From the NCBI RefSeq assembly GCF_901709675.1, contig NC_051108.1, positions 3,100,001 to 3,164,000 of the forward strand: DNA of 64,000 nt, written 5' to 3'. Both the position numbers and the translations under genes were made by a program. Below, in pieces: positions 1 through 12,444 of this stretch (positions are counted from its first letter, which is position 1; every line of letters starts with the position of its first letter). The DNA is from Syngnathus acus. Its lineage: Eukaryota > Chordata > Actinopteri > Syngnathiformes > Syngnathidae. The notes beneath the pieces are model-generated. The model had not been told where the DNA came from. It saw nothing but the letters and a program-made list of their open reading frames with translations, and did no database searches.

Positions 1-380
1 AAGTAGGCAGATTTTCACATATTTTTCAACAAATACAGATCTGCTTTGTCTCCGTGTGGTGAAATGGAGGCTCTTTACGAGAACCAATATCAAAGTGCGG
101 TCGGTGCAGCACTAAAGCGTTCGAGGAGAGAACACGTCAATTAAAAAAAAAAAAAGTTCGAACCTCTTAAAAGATATAACAAGAGCGAGTCGCAGAGCCA
201 CGGTAAGATACGGATCAAAATGGATGGGCAATGTGACCCCGAATGAGGATGACACTTTATTTAGCAGTTTTATTGTAGCAATCGGTTGGATGAAGACAGC
301 TTTACTGGCAACGGATTTGCAGTCGGCTCCATTATGGCAAGCAGCTCAAGGAGTCAGACCCAATGTTTTGAAAGAAGTGT

Positions 381-689
381 ACCGTATTTTCCGCACTATA
401 AAGGCGCACCTAAAAACCTCCAATTTTCTCAAAAGCCGACAGTGCGCCTTATAATCAGGTGCGCCTTATATATGGACCACTACTGAGCCACTACAGCAGG
501 TGTGTCCAAAGTCCGTCCCGCGGGCCAAATGTATATATCTTATATATGGACAAAGTTTTAAAATGGGCCATTCATTGAAGGTGCGCCTTATAATCCGGTG
601 CGCCTTATATATGGACAAAATTTTAAAATGGGCCATTCATTGAAGGTGCGCCTTATAATCCGGCGCGCCTTATAGTGCGGAAAATACGG
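381..689 (+). mobile_element. MITE, CCGTATTTTCCG family, core B (with hAT-like insert)
   Basis: Begins ACCGTATTTTCCGCACTATA and ends with the inverted form TATAGTGCGGAAAATACGG. It contains direct and inverted repeats of GGTGCGCCTTATAATCC. A hAT-terminus-like piece at about 496-530 reads GTGTCCAAAGTCC followed by CCCGCGGGCCAAATG. It lies in the susd6 intron left of exon 4. No coding capacity. Confidence 0.8.
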
Positions 690-764
690 CAATATGCCGA
701 GGTCAAGACATTTTACAATAATAAGATTTTTTTTTACGATTGGTATGACAATGATTTTTCTTAC

Positions 765-903
765 CTGCTGTGATGGAACGACTTGAGTTTAGGTTGCACA
801 AGCACAAACAGCACGACTAAAAGCAAGATGAGCGCCACTGAGCTAGCAGTGGACGCCACGATAGACAGCGCTGGTATGCCGAGTGGAGAGCTGGGCTCCT
901 TGT
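765..903 (-). CDS. susd6: susd6 exon encoding stalk, transmembrane segment and start of cytoplasmic side
   Basis: This exon begins after a CATCCCACAG acceptor (DKEPSSPLGIPALSIVAST), runs through the single membrane span and ends at KSFHHSR with a CAG|GTAAG donor. Reading straight through the 81-bp intron in front would also stay open, which could give a retained-intron isoform. Alignment to the human CRLNEDKDTHTSLGVPTLS stretch favours splicing. Confidence 0.85.
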
Positions 904-3900
904 CTGTGGGATGAACCAGGATTGAGCTGGAATGTCGCACAAATACTAGTTGGCTAAAATCAAAATTGTGTCTGGGTGACAAACCTTGGGTGAGTCGGCA
1001 GCTGATCTGCATGGGACTATCCCATTCTCCGTTCTCGCAGGTGAGAAACTTGTAGTCGGCTTTCAGAGCGTAGCCCTCGTCGCAGAAGTACTCGATGACG
1101 GTTTTGTGGGTGAGCCGGTGGCAGCCGGGCGGGTGGCAACGGTAGCCGCCATTTTCCGGTTCATTGGGAGGCAAACACACTGGAGACACAGCGGAGAGTC
1201 ATTTTCATAATCAGAAACAAAATATAACTAGAGTCTGGGTGAAATTATGATTTAATGATCTCGCTCTTTGGCAACTATCTAGGTCAAGACACTTTTCAAA
1301 CTCCGCCCTTCTTAGGATCAACTCTATTCCGTTTTATTGAGTTGTTATCATTGTTACATTAATGGCTTTACTACACATGGGTGAAGGCAGATAGGCTTTG
1401 ACCTGAACCTGGTCCATGGTTCAAAAAGATTTGTTTTCCATGAAACCCAAGCAGTCCTGACCCACTCACCATTGCTTTTAATGCAGCGTGGGGGTTGACT
1501 GAACCACGATCCGGAACTGTCACAAATAATGCTGGTAGGTCCATCTGCAATGTATCCAGGCTCACAGCCATAGGTCAAAACAGCGCCCGCTGGAAAGGAG
1601 TCCCTGTTAGCCTCGGTCAGGTTCAGCAGGTCTCCGTGCTGCACGGCGGGTGGCTGCGCACAACCTACACCAAAACAGAAACATGTCAGGAATTGGAATT
1701 AGATGACTGCTGCAGAGACAATAAAAATAAATACAAGATTTTTCGGTATGCTAGTCATCCTTCAACTGCAATATGTGGAATACTTCATTTTTCTGAACGT
1801 CATTTGACGCCACAAAGGAGAGCGAGGCACCGTATCAAAATGGCAGGAGTGGTGGAGACGACCCCGCTTAGTACTATCGCGACCTCAAGCACCTTAAGTG
1901 GATTCAAAACAGGATGTGAATAGTTTCGCTTTATTCATTAAACTATTTGCTGAACTGTAGACTGAGATATAATCTTGGGGACTGTGAGGACAAGCCCAAA
2001 AAAAAAAAAAAAAAACCCACATTTGGAACTGTGAATGTCCTGCTCGGTCGAGCAGGTCCGACTTGATATCCAAGCACTTATGTAAACGAGAGGTTTTACT
2101 TTCATTTCTACTCAAACCGTTCGACGTGTGCGACTAAGTTCCACGCATACCAAGATGCATTGCGAAGAGTCTAAGATTTCCGGGAGGGGAATAAACAAGC
2201 TGAATATCCCAAGAAAACATATTTATAAAAGATAAAAACACCTCAACGCGAGTTCTTTTCTTGAATCAACACAACCATTGCGAGAAACTATTTTCCCAGA
2301 ACAACTCATCCTATTTCCTGCAATCTCCGAGGAAAAATTGGACTCTAGACTGTCGGGGCAAAATTGTAAACAAACACATTAAACCAAGTGTTTATTTCCT
2401 GAATCCGTCTAGGGACTCATTTGGAGGTTCTTTGTGTACTAAAAACAAAGCCAAGTAGACCAAAACAAGTGGATATCATTTGCGTACACGTGTTGTGCAC
2501 ACCAATCATCGTAGACAAACATGTTATGAGCCTTGAACATAACTTGATAACTTAAAGAACATGTTGTGAGTCATAAAGTGTTCTCATTCAAGTCCTCGCT
2601 ACTCGTTGTGTAACTGGAGGCTGTAATGATTAAACGCCGAGCGAGAGAGAGAAGACGAGAGGGTGCTAATGGGATGAGGGAAGGTGATGAATTGGTGACC
2701 TCGAGCTGTGAGTCTGCAGGGGACGCAAAAGACTCTTTTCTTCCAAACAAAACATAATCACAACAATGTCCATTCTATATGTACCGTAAATCTCGGACTA
2801 TAAGTCGCTACTTTTGTCTCAGATTTTGAACCCTGATCACAACAATGTCCATTCTATATGAACCGTAAATTTCGGACGATTAGCCGCTACTTTTTTCTCA
2901 AATTTTGAACCCTGAATCACAATTTTTAGCTGGTGCGGCTTATAGTCCGATGCGGGTTTATAGTCCAGAAATTACGGTAAATGTGCTGATAAAAACAAAG
3001 GAATGTTAATTATTGCTATCAACAGAACTTTTTTTTTTTTTTTTAACTAGCCGATTATTACTAAATTTTCTGTCCTGCGTTATAGGACAACAATGCTAAC
3101 TCCCCAGGGCTAAAAGTCAGGCACACAGATCATTTCGCCGAGGTTAGTGGGTGCAGTCGAAACGAACCCTGAAGCCAGGAAAATGTGAATCCGTTGTGGT
3201 CCTTATAAGAAACCCAGTCAGCCAAGCTTCCTTTCTCATGCCAGGAAAAGCTTGTGCTGTTCATACAGAAGCTCTAGGGAGCAAATGTCATTATAGCGCT
3301 GGGCAATTTAGCCCAAGAGACCACATCAGATGAATTCATAAAAATGAATACACTTCAAGTGAATTTTAACGCTACAGTGCAGATGGCTATTTCCTGCATT
3401 CGGTGTGTAAAAATAAGTGTTAATGTTTTTGTTTCTTTTTCTAAATAACTATCAACCCCTCATAGCATTTAAAAAATGTCTGGTGCAGCTTGTGAACTAA
3501 CAAGCAGAAGAAGTTAAAGCTATAAGAGCACTGTTTTGAACATGCACACTGCCCGGAGGAAGTTGCGCCCATAATTAACGCAAAGGGGGGAGGGCTGGAT
3601 ATGTTGAAAAAGAGAGAGCGAGAGAGCGAGAGAAAGAGAGAGACTTGGGGGTGGAGTCTGTTTATGACCGGGAGAACAAGGAAGTAACCGCAGAAATCCA
3701 GTTGTGTTAAGAAACATGCTCGTGGACATTCTCTTTCATCCAGGTCATTTGTTTCTCAGGGTATTGAATCAATCGAAACCGAACTGTTTTGAAAAACGTT
3801 TCGACTCCCACCTGAGAAGGCTTACATTCTTACAACAAGGCTTGGTTCGGACTGGCCTGTGTCAACAAAAGGCAAATTGGTTGAACTATTGAAGCAATAC

Positions 3901-6900
3901 TATCTTGGTTTAGTTCCAGTATCGGTCTTTTTCTTTTATGGAAAAGACAGATGGGAAAAAAAAAACACTCAGCAATACCAGTTCACCCCACCCTGGTTTG
4001 TTCCAATGAAGAAGAGAATGAGTCACTGTTAAAACACAAAATGTTCTCTCACAAGTCTGATGTCAGCTTGATGAACAAGAGAACGTATTGGAGGGGAATA
4101 CAAATACCGTATTTTCCGGACTATAAGGCGTACCGGACTATAAGGCGCACCTTCAATGAATGGCCCATTTTAAAACTTTGTCCTTATATAATCCATAGAC
4201 TCGCTCAAACATGGCGAATAAAAATTCTTGAATCTTGAATAAGGCGCACCGGACTATAAGGCGCACCATTTCAGATTTTGAATCCAAATCAAATCATTCT
4301 CCATTTTATCTTTTTGATTTCAACTTCAGACGCAACAAATGACTTCATAATCACAAAATAATGATCCATAGTCTTTTTGATTCATGATTCATAGTCTTCA
4401 GCGGGCCACTTATGATTGATTTCATGACACAATGCTTCGGGGCCAGTTTAAATTTAGGAATTTGGTTCATATATAAGGCGCACCGGACTATAAGGCGCAC
4501 TGTCGGCTTTTGAGACAATTGTAGGTTTTTAGGTGCGCCTTATAGTCCGGAAAATACGGTAAAATAAAAAAAGAAAAATGGCAGAACTACTGAATAAACA
4601 CAGTAGATGTGTTGTTTCCATTTGTGGCCGTTTTTGTGGCCGTGACAAATTCATGACAAATCCACTTGCGACACTGTCATGTCCTGCCCCTTGGTGAGCA
4701 ACAAGAACTGAAAACATGTAAACACACCAAGAACACTCGATCCCTAGGCCTAACATCCTTCTCCGGGGCATTATAGGGGGACATACAGGGTGGGTTGGGG
4801 GGTGTTAAAATCCCCCGATTTATTCTGAAGTGCCCGCCTGGCTGTGAATAACTCCCTTTCCCCATCTGTTACCAATGGCACCAGCCTACATAGCGCTGGA
4901 GGGGGGTTAGATTGGGGAAAACACCATTGGGGAGGGGAGGAGGGGGGGGTTCAAACGGTCTTTCCCTCAAGGCAAATTAAAATTCTAATTATCCTCTATT
5001 ACAAGCTGTGAGCGCTCTAAAGCAGATCAGATACTGATGACTTTTGCAACCAGCTGTTTGGATGCTCTCCTGAACAATAGGCCCGAAATTCGTGTGTGTG
5101 TGTTGTGAATAGGGGGAATTTATGTGTGGGTTGGATTAAGATTAAAACCCTAAAGGATGATGATGATGCTCTCTTTGGCCTTGTAAATATGTTTTTTGTT
5201 GTTGCTCTACAGAGCTGCTGTTTTCCATGAAATTTGTTGTTTTAGATGTTTTTTTTTCCACTTCCAGGTTTGCCAGTTAGCCAAAATGTTGTAATCAATA
5301 CACATATAAATTAAAATAAATAAAAGAAGAAATTAAATAAAAAAAATACGAAGAAAAGGCCTTAATTTGTCATATAAAATATTAAATACCGATAAAGCCC
5401 TCTCTATTTAAAAAGGCAAAAACAAACAATAAGAGCAGCATTTTATGTGGCAACTATACATGAATAATAAATTACAATGTCACAATAACTATCTGTTATT
5501 TATTCTTTCTTCGCTGTTGTAATGAAACTCACACTTTGACTTCCAACTGGTCAAATATATGTAATATTGGACAACTAATATTTAGCTAAGCATTAAGAGA
5601 CACTTCATGTTTACCCTGATAATGGATGAATAGACAAAACACAACTGCACCACAAGGGGGGGGGGGAGTGGAAAAAAGATAAAACCGTTTGAACTGAACC
5701 ACAAAGATCTAAAACCAGCCCTCGAAAAACATCAGAAACTCTTAAACAGCTGTGGTTTTCAAAAAATAAATCTGTCCTTGTAAGGGGACTCAAGTGCAAA
5801 CATTACACATCCACCCAGGGAGAAGGAAACATCCCCCACCTCACCCATCCGCCCCTGCGGTGTTGCAATGTATTGAGGCGAGCCACGTGTGCTGCTGCGA
5901 TTGCATCCCATTGTTCTTCAGGGTTCCTCCCTGAAGAACAACAGACACTTTTTGCATTTGAAGGCGTCCGATATGCATGCGAGTCCAAAGCGGTTGAGGG
6001 CACTATTGTGTGGGCCCCCCCCCCCCTAAAAAAAAAAACTCCAACACACTGACCTGAAGAACAGATGGGATAAAGGCAAACAGTGAGTCTCTTCTATCAT
6101 CCTCAACACTGAGGACAGCTGGGAGGCAGAATTCCTTCCTCTCAGCTTACAGGGGGGGGGAACAAAAGAGTGATGGGGACCCCCCCCCCTTTCCTTTGCA
6201 CATGTGTTGAGCACACTCTCCATTTGCCCCTCCCAGACTGTCAGTGTGACAACTGTGAGCTGATCATATTTCAGAAGGCAAACCCCTGCCAGCCTGCAAA
6301 AGGGTTGAGGACATTTGCCGAAGGTGAAAGGCAGCACGATTAATCGAGTCTGGCACCTTCCCATCCGAGTCAAATAACCTCTGCAAACCTTCAGAATGGT
6401 TTTTTTTTTTAAAAATGCGTCCAATACAGTGACCAAAATCAATAGTGCTATTAAACGGAGGAGTCAGTGTGAAGCTGTTAATTTCCCTTCAATTTACAGA
6501 GTAATAATAAACAGCACATAAATATGCTGCTCCAACTGGGGAGAGACCATTTACAAAAAAAAAAAAACGGCTGCACCCCACATCTGCATTGTCTTTGCTT
6601 TTGTTTGATTGAAAAAACAAAAACATAAATGTGCCTTTCACTGCTGTCACTACACATAAAAAATTCAAGTTAACTGAGAAAGCGCCACACGATGAGGCAT
6701 GGGAGCCGACAGCTCAAAAACTAAACAGGAAGTAATAGAGACAGGAAATAGACGTGATGTTTGTGAGATATTCTATAAGGGCATTTCGAGGAAGAACTAG
6801 CCACCGTTGATAATGTCAGAAAAACAAGTCGCCAGTTACATTTAACTCGTTCGCTGCTATAGACGTCAAAGTTCTATTTTTAACCGAGCTGGCGGTGAAT

Positions 6901-9900
6901 GAGTTTCCGCAGTCTACGCGAAAACCACCAAAGAAGCAGCAGCAATACTGACGATGTTTGCGAAGGGGTGAGTTGAGTAAAACCGAAGGGCACGGCGCCT
7001 TGTCACATGACAGCAATCGAGAAAAATGCAGCAAGATAGTGCATGTACTTCCCCTCAGCTCATAATCAATCCGTCAGAAGAGCGACTCGCTTTGTTTCCC
7101 TTATGCACTCACTATGCTTCGCTGGAAGAGTGTGCACGTTTTTATGATAAAAGCGTCCAACAATGCTGATGCTAGACGGAAACTAAAATAGAATCGATCC
7201 ATAATGTTGTAAAGAGAAGTGCGGTCGATTAGGGCTTAGCCAGGCGAATTTCGGGACACCTAGCACTTCGAAGCGACTGTACTTTGGAACGCATTGTGCA
7301 TAGTTTTATCATCTGTAAGTTTCGGGGTCATTAAGTACTTAAGTAGAGGAGAATAAAAATCAAGATTGAGACGACCTACAAGCAGCAGAAGAAGTCAGCT
7401 GGATGCGTCATTAGAGTTGCCCAAGGCCTTGCGGAATGGAAATGTCTAAAGCAGTCGGTGTCAGGGTTGTGAATCTTGATGACTTGTTTCAACGAGTTAT
7501 GTTGACATACAGTGTGATCCAACTCCATACTTTTTGCTTTTTTTACCAGGTCTGTGAAGAAGAACTCTTTTAAAATGGAAGATGAACGACCGTATTTTCC
7601 GGACTATAAGGCACACTTAAAAACCTAAAATTGTCTCAAAAGCCAGCCTTATAGTCCGGTGCGCCTTATATACGGACCAAATTCCTAAATTTAAACTGGC
7701 CTGAAGCATTGCGTCATGAAATCTATCATAATTGGCCTGCTGAAGACTATGAATCATGAATCAAAAAGACTACGGATCATTATTTTGTGATTATAAAGTA
7801 ATTTTGTTGCGTCTGAAGTTGGAATAAAAAAGATAGAATGGAGAATGATTTGATTTGGATTAAAAATCTGACATGATGCATTAATGGTGCGCCTTATAGT
7901 CCGGTGCGCCTTATATAAGGACAAAGTTTTAAAATGGGCCATTCATTGAAGGTGCGCCTTATAGTCCGGTGCGCCTTATAGTCCGGAAAATACGGTACAT
8001 CTTCAATAGTGTATAGAAAAATAACAAGAAGAAAATTATATAGTGGAGACTATGACGAACGAGAAATGTATTTCAGAGTCAAGTCTGGGAGAAAAAAAAA
8101 AGGCCAAATGCAGGCAAGAAGACAAGAGAAGAGACTGGGGGATATATATATAGCAGCTCATTAGTCAGGGATGACTTCTACTCAGCAGGCTGATCCCTTA
8201 GATGACGCCCATTGGAAATTATTATGACTGCCTGGTGCTTCGACCGCACATCTTTCACCGGGAAACAATTTAGTAACTAGCGCTGCATAACCGCCACTGG
8301 CTTACTTTATATATAAACAGTCATATGATCAAAACTTGTGCCCCTAAAAATCTTTTGTTTATCGTCGCAGCAACATCTCCCAACTGTTCAAAGTGAAAAT
8401 AATGTGATGTTTCGCCTTGCTGCTCAATTTGCTTCCATGGAGCATTTTGTTGTCCGGCGAGGTGGTTTAATGTTCCCTTTAGGGCTAGATTGGATTGGAA
8501 AGCTGTTAAATGACACACATGGGGGGGGGGCTGAAGGATTCAACCCCAAATGGTCCCCTGGTCTCACCTGGATAATGATTGAAATGAAAACGCTGAGAGA
8601 TATCTTGGGGGCAAGGGCAACGCTGTGTTGGTAATTGCAGGCTGGTGATCGAGTGGAGCTACAGCTTGCAGTGGTTTGGCCTGTGGCTTCCAACACCCCC
8701 CTCAAAGCCCTCTTTGTTCTCCAGTTTCAGAGCGGGGTGGGGTGGGGGGGTCGTCGTCGACATACTGCCTTGGCCTGCATGCCTACAAACCGCCAGGATA
8801 ACAGGACTTCGGGGATTAATCCTCTGCAGTTAATTGTGCAGGAGCTATTGTCCCCAGGCTTCAGTGTTTGTTAAAAAAAAATACCCAAGCGGATTTTTTT
8901 TTTCTTCTCCAGATGTATATTTGACCTTTTATAGCATTTTTAGCTCTAGCCCAAGGACAGCCATTTCCTGTTCTCACATGTAAATATTAGCAACACAGCG
9001 GGGTCTGTTTGTGGGAGACTTATGTGGGTTTTGGTGTTTAGTTGATCTACTTAACTGGACCCATAAAAACACGATGTGAGCCTCCTGACACACAATGCTG
9101 TTACAGCAGAAAACAAGATCATGTGAATAAAACCCAGCTGAGTCTTTAGTCTTGAAGATCTGACTCACCGTCTACGGCAAAGACTATCATTAGTCGGACG
9201 GCTCGGCAACTTCGGCTGCAGAACTTTTGCATTTTCAGGCCCCAAAATGCTGTTGACAAATATAATTCACGATAAACTGATGCAACTTGAAGCAAGACTG
9301 CATGTTCTACTCCAAAAGTGTCTCCTTTCTGCAAAACGGAAGACTTTCGTTTCCATTTCGATTCCAGCCGCATGCTGGCATTTGTATGAGACTGGAAAAA
9401 GCTCGCCGGCAGTGATGGGATTTTATATTCATGAAAATGTCCAGTGCAATTCCCGCCCGTCCCTGAAATCTGTCACCTGAGTGAATTATGTATATTTCAT
9501 TACAAACATCTAGCTAGCTTATGTTCATTTGGAGGCTTTTTACTTTTTACGCCACGATGAGGTTGCTTGTTATTATTGCACATCGAATGAATCAAGGTGG
9601 ACATTGTTATTAAAGCAATTGAAAAATTGCACATCATAAAACTAAATGCAAGGCTTAAAAATATGTCAGGGGCGAGCAAAAAGCTGAGCAGACACACACA
9701 CACGTGATCCACGGATTTAAAGCTACATTTAGCCCGGACTAGCTTTGGCAGTGTATTGGACCCTGAACGTGAGCGTCAGAAAAATCACGTGTTACATAAG
9801 AGAGCCGCTCCACAATGCCACCTCCCTCTTTTCCTATTGTGTTGCACACACACACCTATTCACACAAACACATAGATTTATTCAAGGAATTCAGGAAAAC

Positions 9901-10877
9901 CTATTAACACTTTGCAGCAACGGGCAGACAAACATTAACCACCCTATTTAAATGAACACATCCATAGTCGGCGCCCTGAACCCGGCAGCAAGGACATCTG
10001 GCACATTTCACGAGCCTGCCTTTGTGTGTGTGTGCGAGGGTGCTTGCAGATGGCGTGTGCTTGTGTGTGTGTAGGAGGGACATCAGAGCGCTGAAGTGAA
10101 CGCCTGCGATGTCAACAATGTCGTATTTTATCATACGAGTGTGGAGTCCTTGATCAAACCAACTTAGGTTGTATTTTTTTTTTTTGTCCTATTGAGGTAT
10201 GAAATCGAACCTGGATTGGTGCAGGCGAAAATCCAACGCTTGCATGAATTGTCACATCTGATTATAAACATATGACTGGCTCTCCATTTCACCGACTGGC
10301 TGATGGGACTGTTATGATTCATTAAGGCACTGGTGTCAAACTCAAGGCCCGGGGGCCCAGATACGGCCCGCCACATCATTTTACGTGGCCGGCGAAGACA
10401 AATTGTGCATCAAATTCGTGTGTCATTACTAGAATTGCAAATTGTCTTCACTTTTAATATCTTTTTTTTTTTTTTTAATATTTGACCAGTTTTTACTCGT
10501 CTGATTTGAAAACGAGTTTGTTTTGTAGCTTTTACTGTATATAATATGAGGCGCTCATACATTTATTTGAGTTGACAGTCATAATGGCCATCCGAAAGAA
10601 GCTATGACTACAATGCGGCCCGCGGAAAAAACGAGTTTGACACCCCTGCATTAAGGTGATGAACTGCTGAGTGACCCAAGGGTGAAAGGTCAGTGGAACC
10701 CGGTTAAATTTGCAATTTTGTTTTTGTGTGTGTCTTACCTGATGCGTGGCCATAGGGGAGCACGGTGAAGAGGAGGAGAAGTGTGAGGAAGGCCAGTCTG
10801 GAGGATAGAGAGGAGGAGGAGGAGGAGGAGAGGGAGGATGGGGCTCTCGTATGTAACGCTACCATTCCATTGCACAT
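765..10877 (-). CDS. susd6: Sushi domain-containing protein 6-like, 5' four coding exons (3' part off window)
   Basis: Coding exons on the minus strand are 10877-10739 (ATG at 10877), 1664-1470, 1179-985 and 903-765. All junctions are GT-AG and the reading frame holds across them. Exon 1 encodes MCNGMVA, a poly-Ser run from GGA repeats, then a hydrophobic stretch LAFLTLLLLFTVLPYGHAS, which is a signal peptide. Exons 2 and 3 each encode one four-cysteine sushi (CCP) domain. Exon 4 encodes a short stalk, the transmembrane segment IVASTASSVALILLLVVLFV and the start of the cytoplasmic side (KLKSFHHSR), where the window's coding part stops at a CAG|GTAAG donor. The TM segment and KLKSFHHSR match human SUSD6 as I remember it, and MCNGMVA resembles its MCHGRIA start. 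Human SUSD6 is a p53-inducible type I membrane protein reported to work with TMEM127 and WWP2 in MHC-I turnover. The tail that would carry PY motifs is missing here. The 81-bp intron 904-984 is inferred from alignment to the human protein, because the reading frame is also open through it. The first sushi domain resembles SUSD4 sushi 3, so an unusual SUSD4/6 paralogue is the alternative. Confidence 0.9.
985..1179 (-). CDS. susd6: susd6 exon encoding second sushi domain
   Basis: This exon is also exactly 195 nt and phase 1 at both ends (CTCCAG acceptor, CAAG|GTTTGT donor). It encodes VCLPPNEPENGGYRCH, VIEYFCDEGYALKADYKFLT and CENGEWDSPMQISCRLTQ. It closely follows the single sushi domain remembered for human SUSD6 and sushi 4 of SUSD4. 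Confidence 0.9.
1470..1664 (-). CDS. susd6: susd6 exon encoding first (membrane-distal) sushi domain
   Basis: This 195-nt exon is bounded by a GTGTAG acceptor and an AATG|GTGAGT donor, phase 1 at both ends. It encodes GCAQPP, then FPAGAVLTYGCEPGY and QPPRCIKSN, with the four cysteines of a CCP module. It joins the signal-peptide exon as HAS-GCAQPP and the next exon as KSN-VCLPP. The human SUSD6 I remember has only the second sushi module. Confidence 0.88.
2783..2978. mobile_element. MITE with diverged ends (ACCGTAAATCTCGGACTATA)
   Basis: Inverted ends are ACCGTAAAT.TCGGACTATAAG and its complement near 2978. The left end is duplicated: a 79-bp unit starting CAACAATGTCCATTCTATAT occurs at 2761 and again at 2840. 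It shares the CCGTA and ACTATAAG-CG theme with the major family. Confidence 0.65.
3611..3642 (+). repeat. GA-rich simple repeat
   Basis: An imperfect AGAGAGCGAG tract within the large susd6 intron. Confidence 0.8.
4106..4560 (-). mobile_element. MITE, CCGTATTTTCCG family, core C
   Basis: A 455-bp palindromic element with TA at both flanks. The terminal units GGACTATAAGGCGCACC are repeated near both ends. The core (GACGCAACAAATGACTT, then CTTATGATTGATTTCATGAC) is shared with the elements at 7589 and 61296. Its core is inverted relative to the 7589 copy. Confidence 0.82.
7589..7996 (+). mobile_element. MITE, CCGTATTTTCCG family, core C
   Basis: Terminal inverted repeats ACCGTATTTTCCGGACTATA and their complement enclose the core C sequence, in the orientation opposite to the 4106 copy. 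It lies in the large susd6 intron. Confidence 0.82.
10328..10648 (+). mobile_element. hAT-like non-autonomous element with perfect 8-bp target duplication
   Basis: A 321-bp element beginning CACTGGTGTCAAACTCAAGG and ending GAGTTTGACACCCCTG. It is flanked by CATTAAGG at 10320-10327 and 10649-10656. Inverted ends of the CAGGGGTGTCAAACTC kind plus an 8-bp duplication are hAT hallmarks. The transposase is absent. Confidence 0.85.
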
Positions 10878-11426
10878 CTTTTCCTCCAACAACCGGCAAG
10901 AGTCCGCTACGGCTTAACCTGTTCCATGAACACAGAGAGAGAAAGAAAAAAAAACAGTCAGGGTTTATTATCCACGTTCAGGATCAGATTATGTAACGAT
11001 GGGGGGGATGGAGAACGATATTCAGATTAGAAACCGTAGCGAAACTGAAAATTGCCGCTAATTGATTACTGCATGACTCGAGTTCCGGAGGCTTTGAGTC
11101 CGAAACATTGGCAGCACAAAAAAACTCCCGTAGTCGACCTTCTGTCCGAACTCTTGGCTTTCAACCAAGATCGAAATAAACTAACGGTTAATGCTCCGGT
11201 AGCGATGACGCAACAGGAAAACAAATCCCAGCTGGCAATGACCAAGCAGCATTACAGACACGTGAAAGGTAGGCGGGACGATTAATTGACGCCAGCGTGT
11301 TTATTTTGGGACGAGCACCTGCTTATTGAGATGGGTGGTGCGGCATGTGACGGTAATGGCGACGAGGAATGCAACATGACATGATGGGTGTGGCGTTTTA
11401 TTCAACCATAATCATGCAATACTTTA

Positions 11427-11600
11427 AGGTGTCAAACTCAAGGTGCAGGGGCCAGACTCGGCCCACCACATCGTTCTATGCGGCCCGCGGAGCGAAATCA
11501 CGTGTGCTGATTTTGTGCTTCTTGCTAAAATACTCAAACTGCAAATTGTCTTTGCTTTTAATGACACTGAGCGAGGATTTTCAAATCTCACTTTTAAAAT
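11427..11600 (+). mobile_element. Truncated hAT-like element
   Basis: The left half of the same family (GGTGTCAAACTCAAGG, then CCCACCACATCGTTC and CAAATTGTCTTTGCTTTTAA), more diverged and without a recognisable right end. It stops next to the MITE at 11607. Confidence 0.6.
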
Positions 11601-11606
11601 AAATGT

Positions 11607-11779
11607 ACCGTAATTTTCCGACTATAAGTCGCGTTTTTTTTCATAGTTTGGGTGGGGGGGGCGACTTATACTCAGGAGCGATTTATATACATATATATGT
11701 TTTTTTTTTCACTTTTATGGGCATTTTATGGCTGGTGCGACTTATACTCCGGTGCGATTTATAGTCCGAAAATTGCGGT
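11607..11779. mobile_element. MITE with diverged ends (ACCGTAATTTTCCGACTATA)
   Basis: A 173-bp palindromic element. The left end is ACCGTAATTTTCCGACTATA; the right end is the inverted form with one change. It has TA flanks and internal GCGACTTATACTC units. Confidence 0.7.
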
Positions 11780-12444
11780 AAATAAAAAATTATATTTCGA
11801 AACTAATCATGAAAATTGGGCTAATTATAAATAAAGTTTGCAATCGAATCAAATCTCAGCCCTCTGAATTGTAATCAAATTGAATTATGAGGAAGCTTTC
11901 CCACCCTGATGATCCAACTGGTCTTTATTACATCGTTGAGACTGCTGCAGACTACTCTAAATCTTGCCACGGTTGCTACTGAGAGATTGTGAAGAGGGAG
12001 CAGTATTTGTTATCTATGTGGAACTTCCAGACAGAGAGAGAGTGAGTGAAGGGGGGGGGGGGGTACACATGGCTGCTGAGCTAATGGCAACCGTAATGGC
12101 AAGGTTACAATTTGAGGGCAGCGGATATGATTGCAGATCTGCTGTACGGCCACTTGACAGATGACCCAGAGCTGCTTTGATGGCGATACTGTCAACACGT
12201 GACTTCAAGCACGACATCAGGCTCCAAATAACAGTAGTAGGAGTTGCTGACGCTAATCCGGTGTCACTAGCCTCTTCAAAACACCCTTAAGGGGCTGTCT
12301 TTTTATTATTATTCAATGTCTACGTGTGAAAATGCACACAGGGCACATTAATACCATGTTGTGTGAAAAACACAAAGACAGTAAGACTCTGATCTGGGTC
12401 TGATTCGGAGACATTGAGGTTGAGATCAACTGTAAAGAAAAGTA

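Larger units (their letters stand above)
1665..10738 (-). other. susd6 9-kb intron
   Basis: This intron separates the signal-peptide exon from the first sushi exon. It holds two copies of the CCGTATTTTCCG MITE (4106-4560, 7589-7996), a related element (2783-2978), a hAT-like element (10328-10648), a GA-rich tract (3611-3642) and scattered poly-A/T and G runs. I see no convincing second gene in it. Short open frames here have no recognisable domain. Confidence 0.75.

Noticed and set aside
140-170. GTTCGAACCT resembling a tRNA T-arm
   Set aside because: No acceptor stem, D-arm or A-box at the right distance.
10704-10892. Start of susd6 at the TTG codon at 10892
   Set aside because: Not an ATG; the ATG at 10877 gives MCNGMVA, which parallels the human start.
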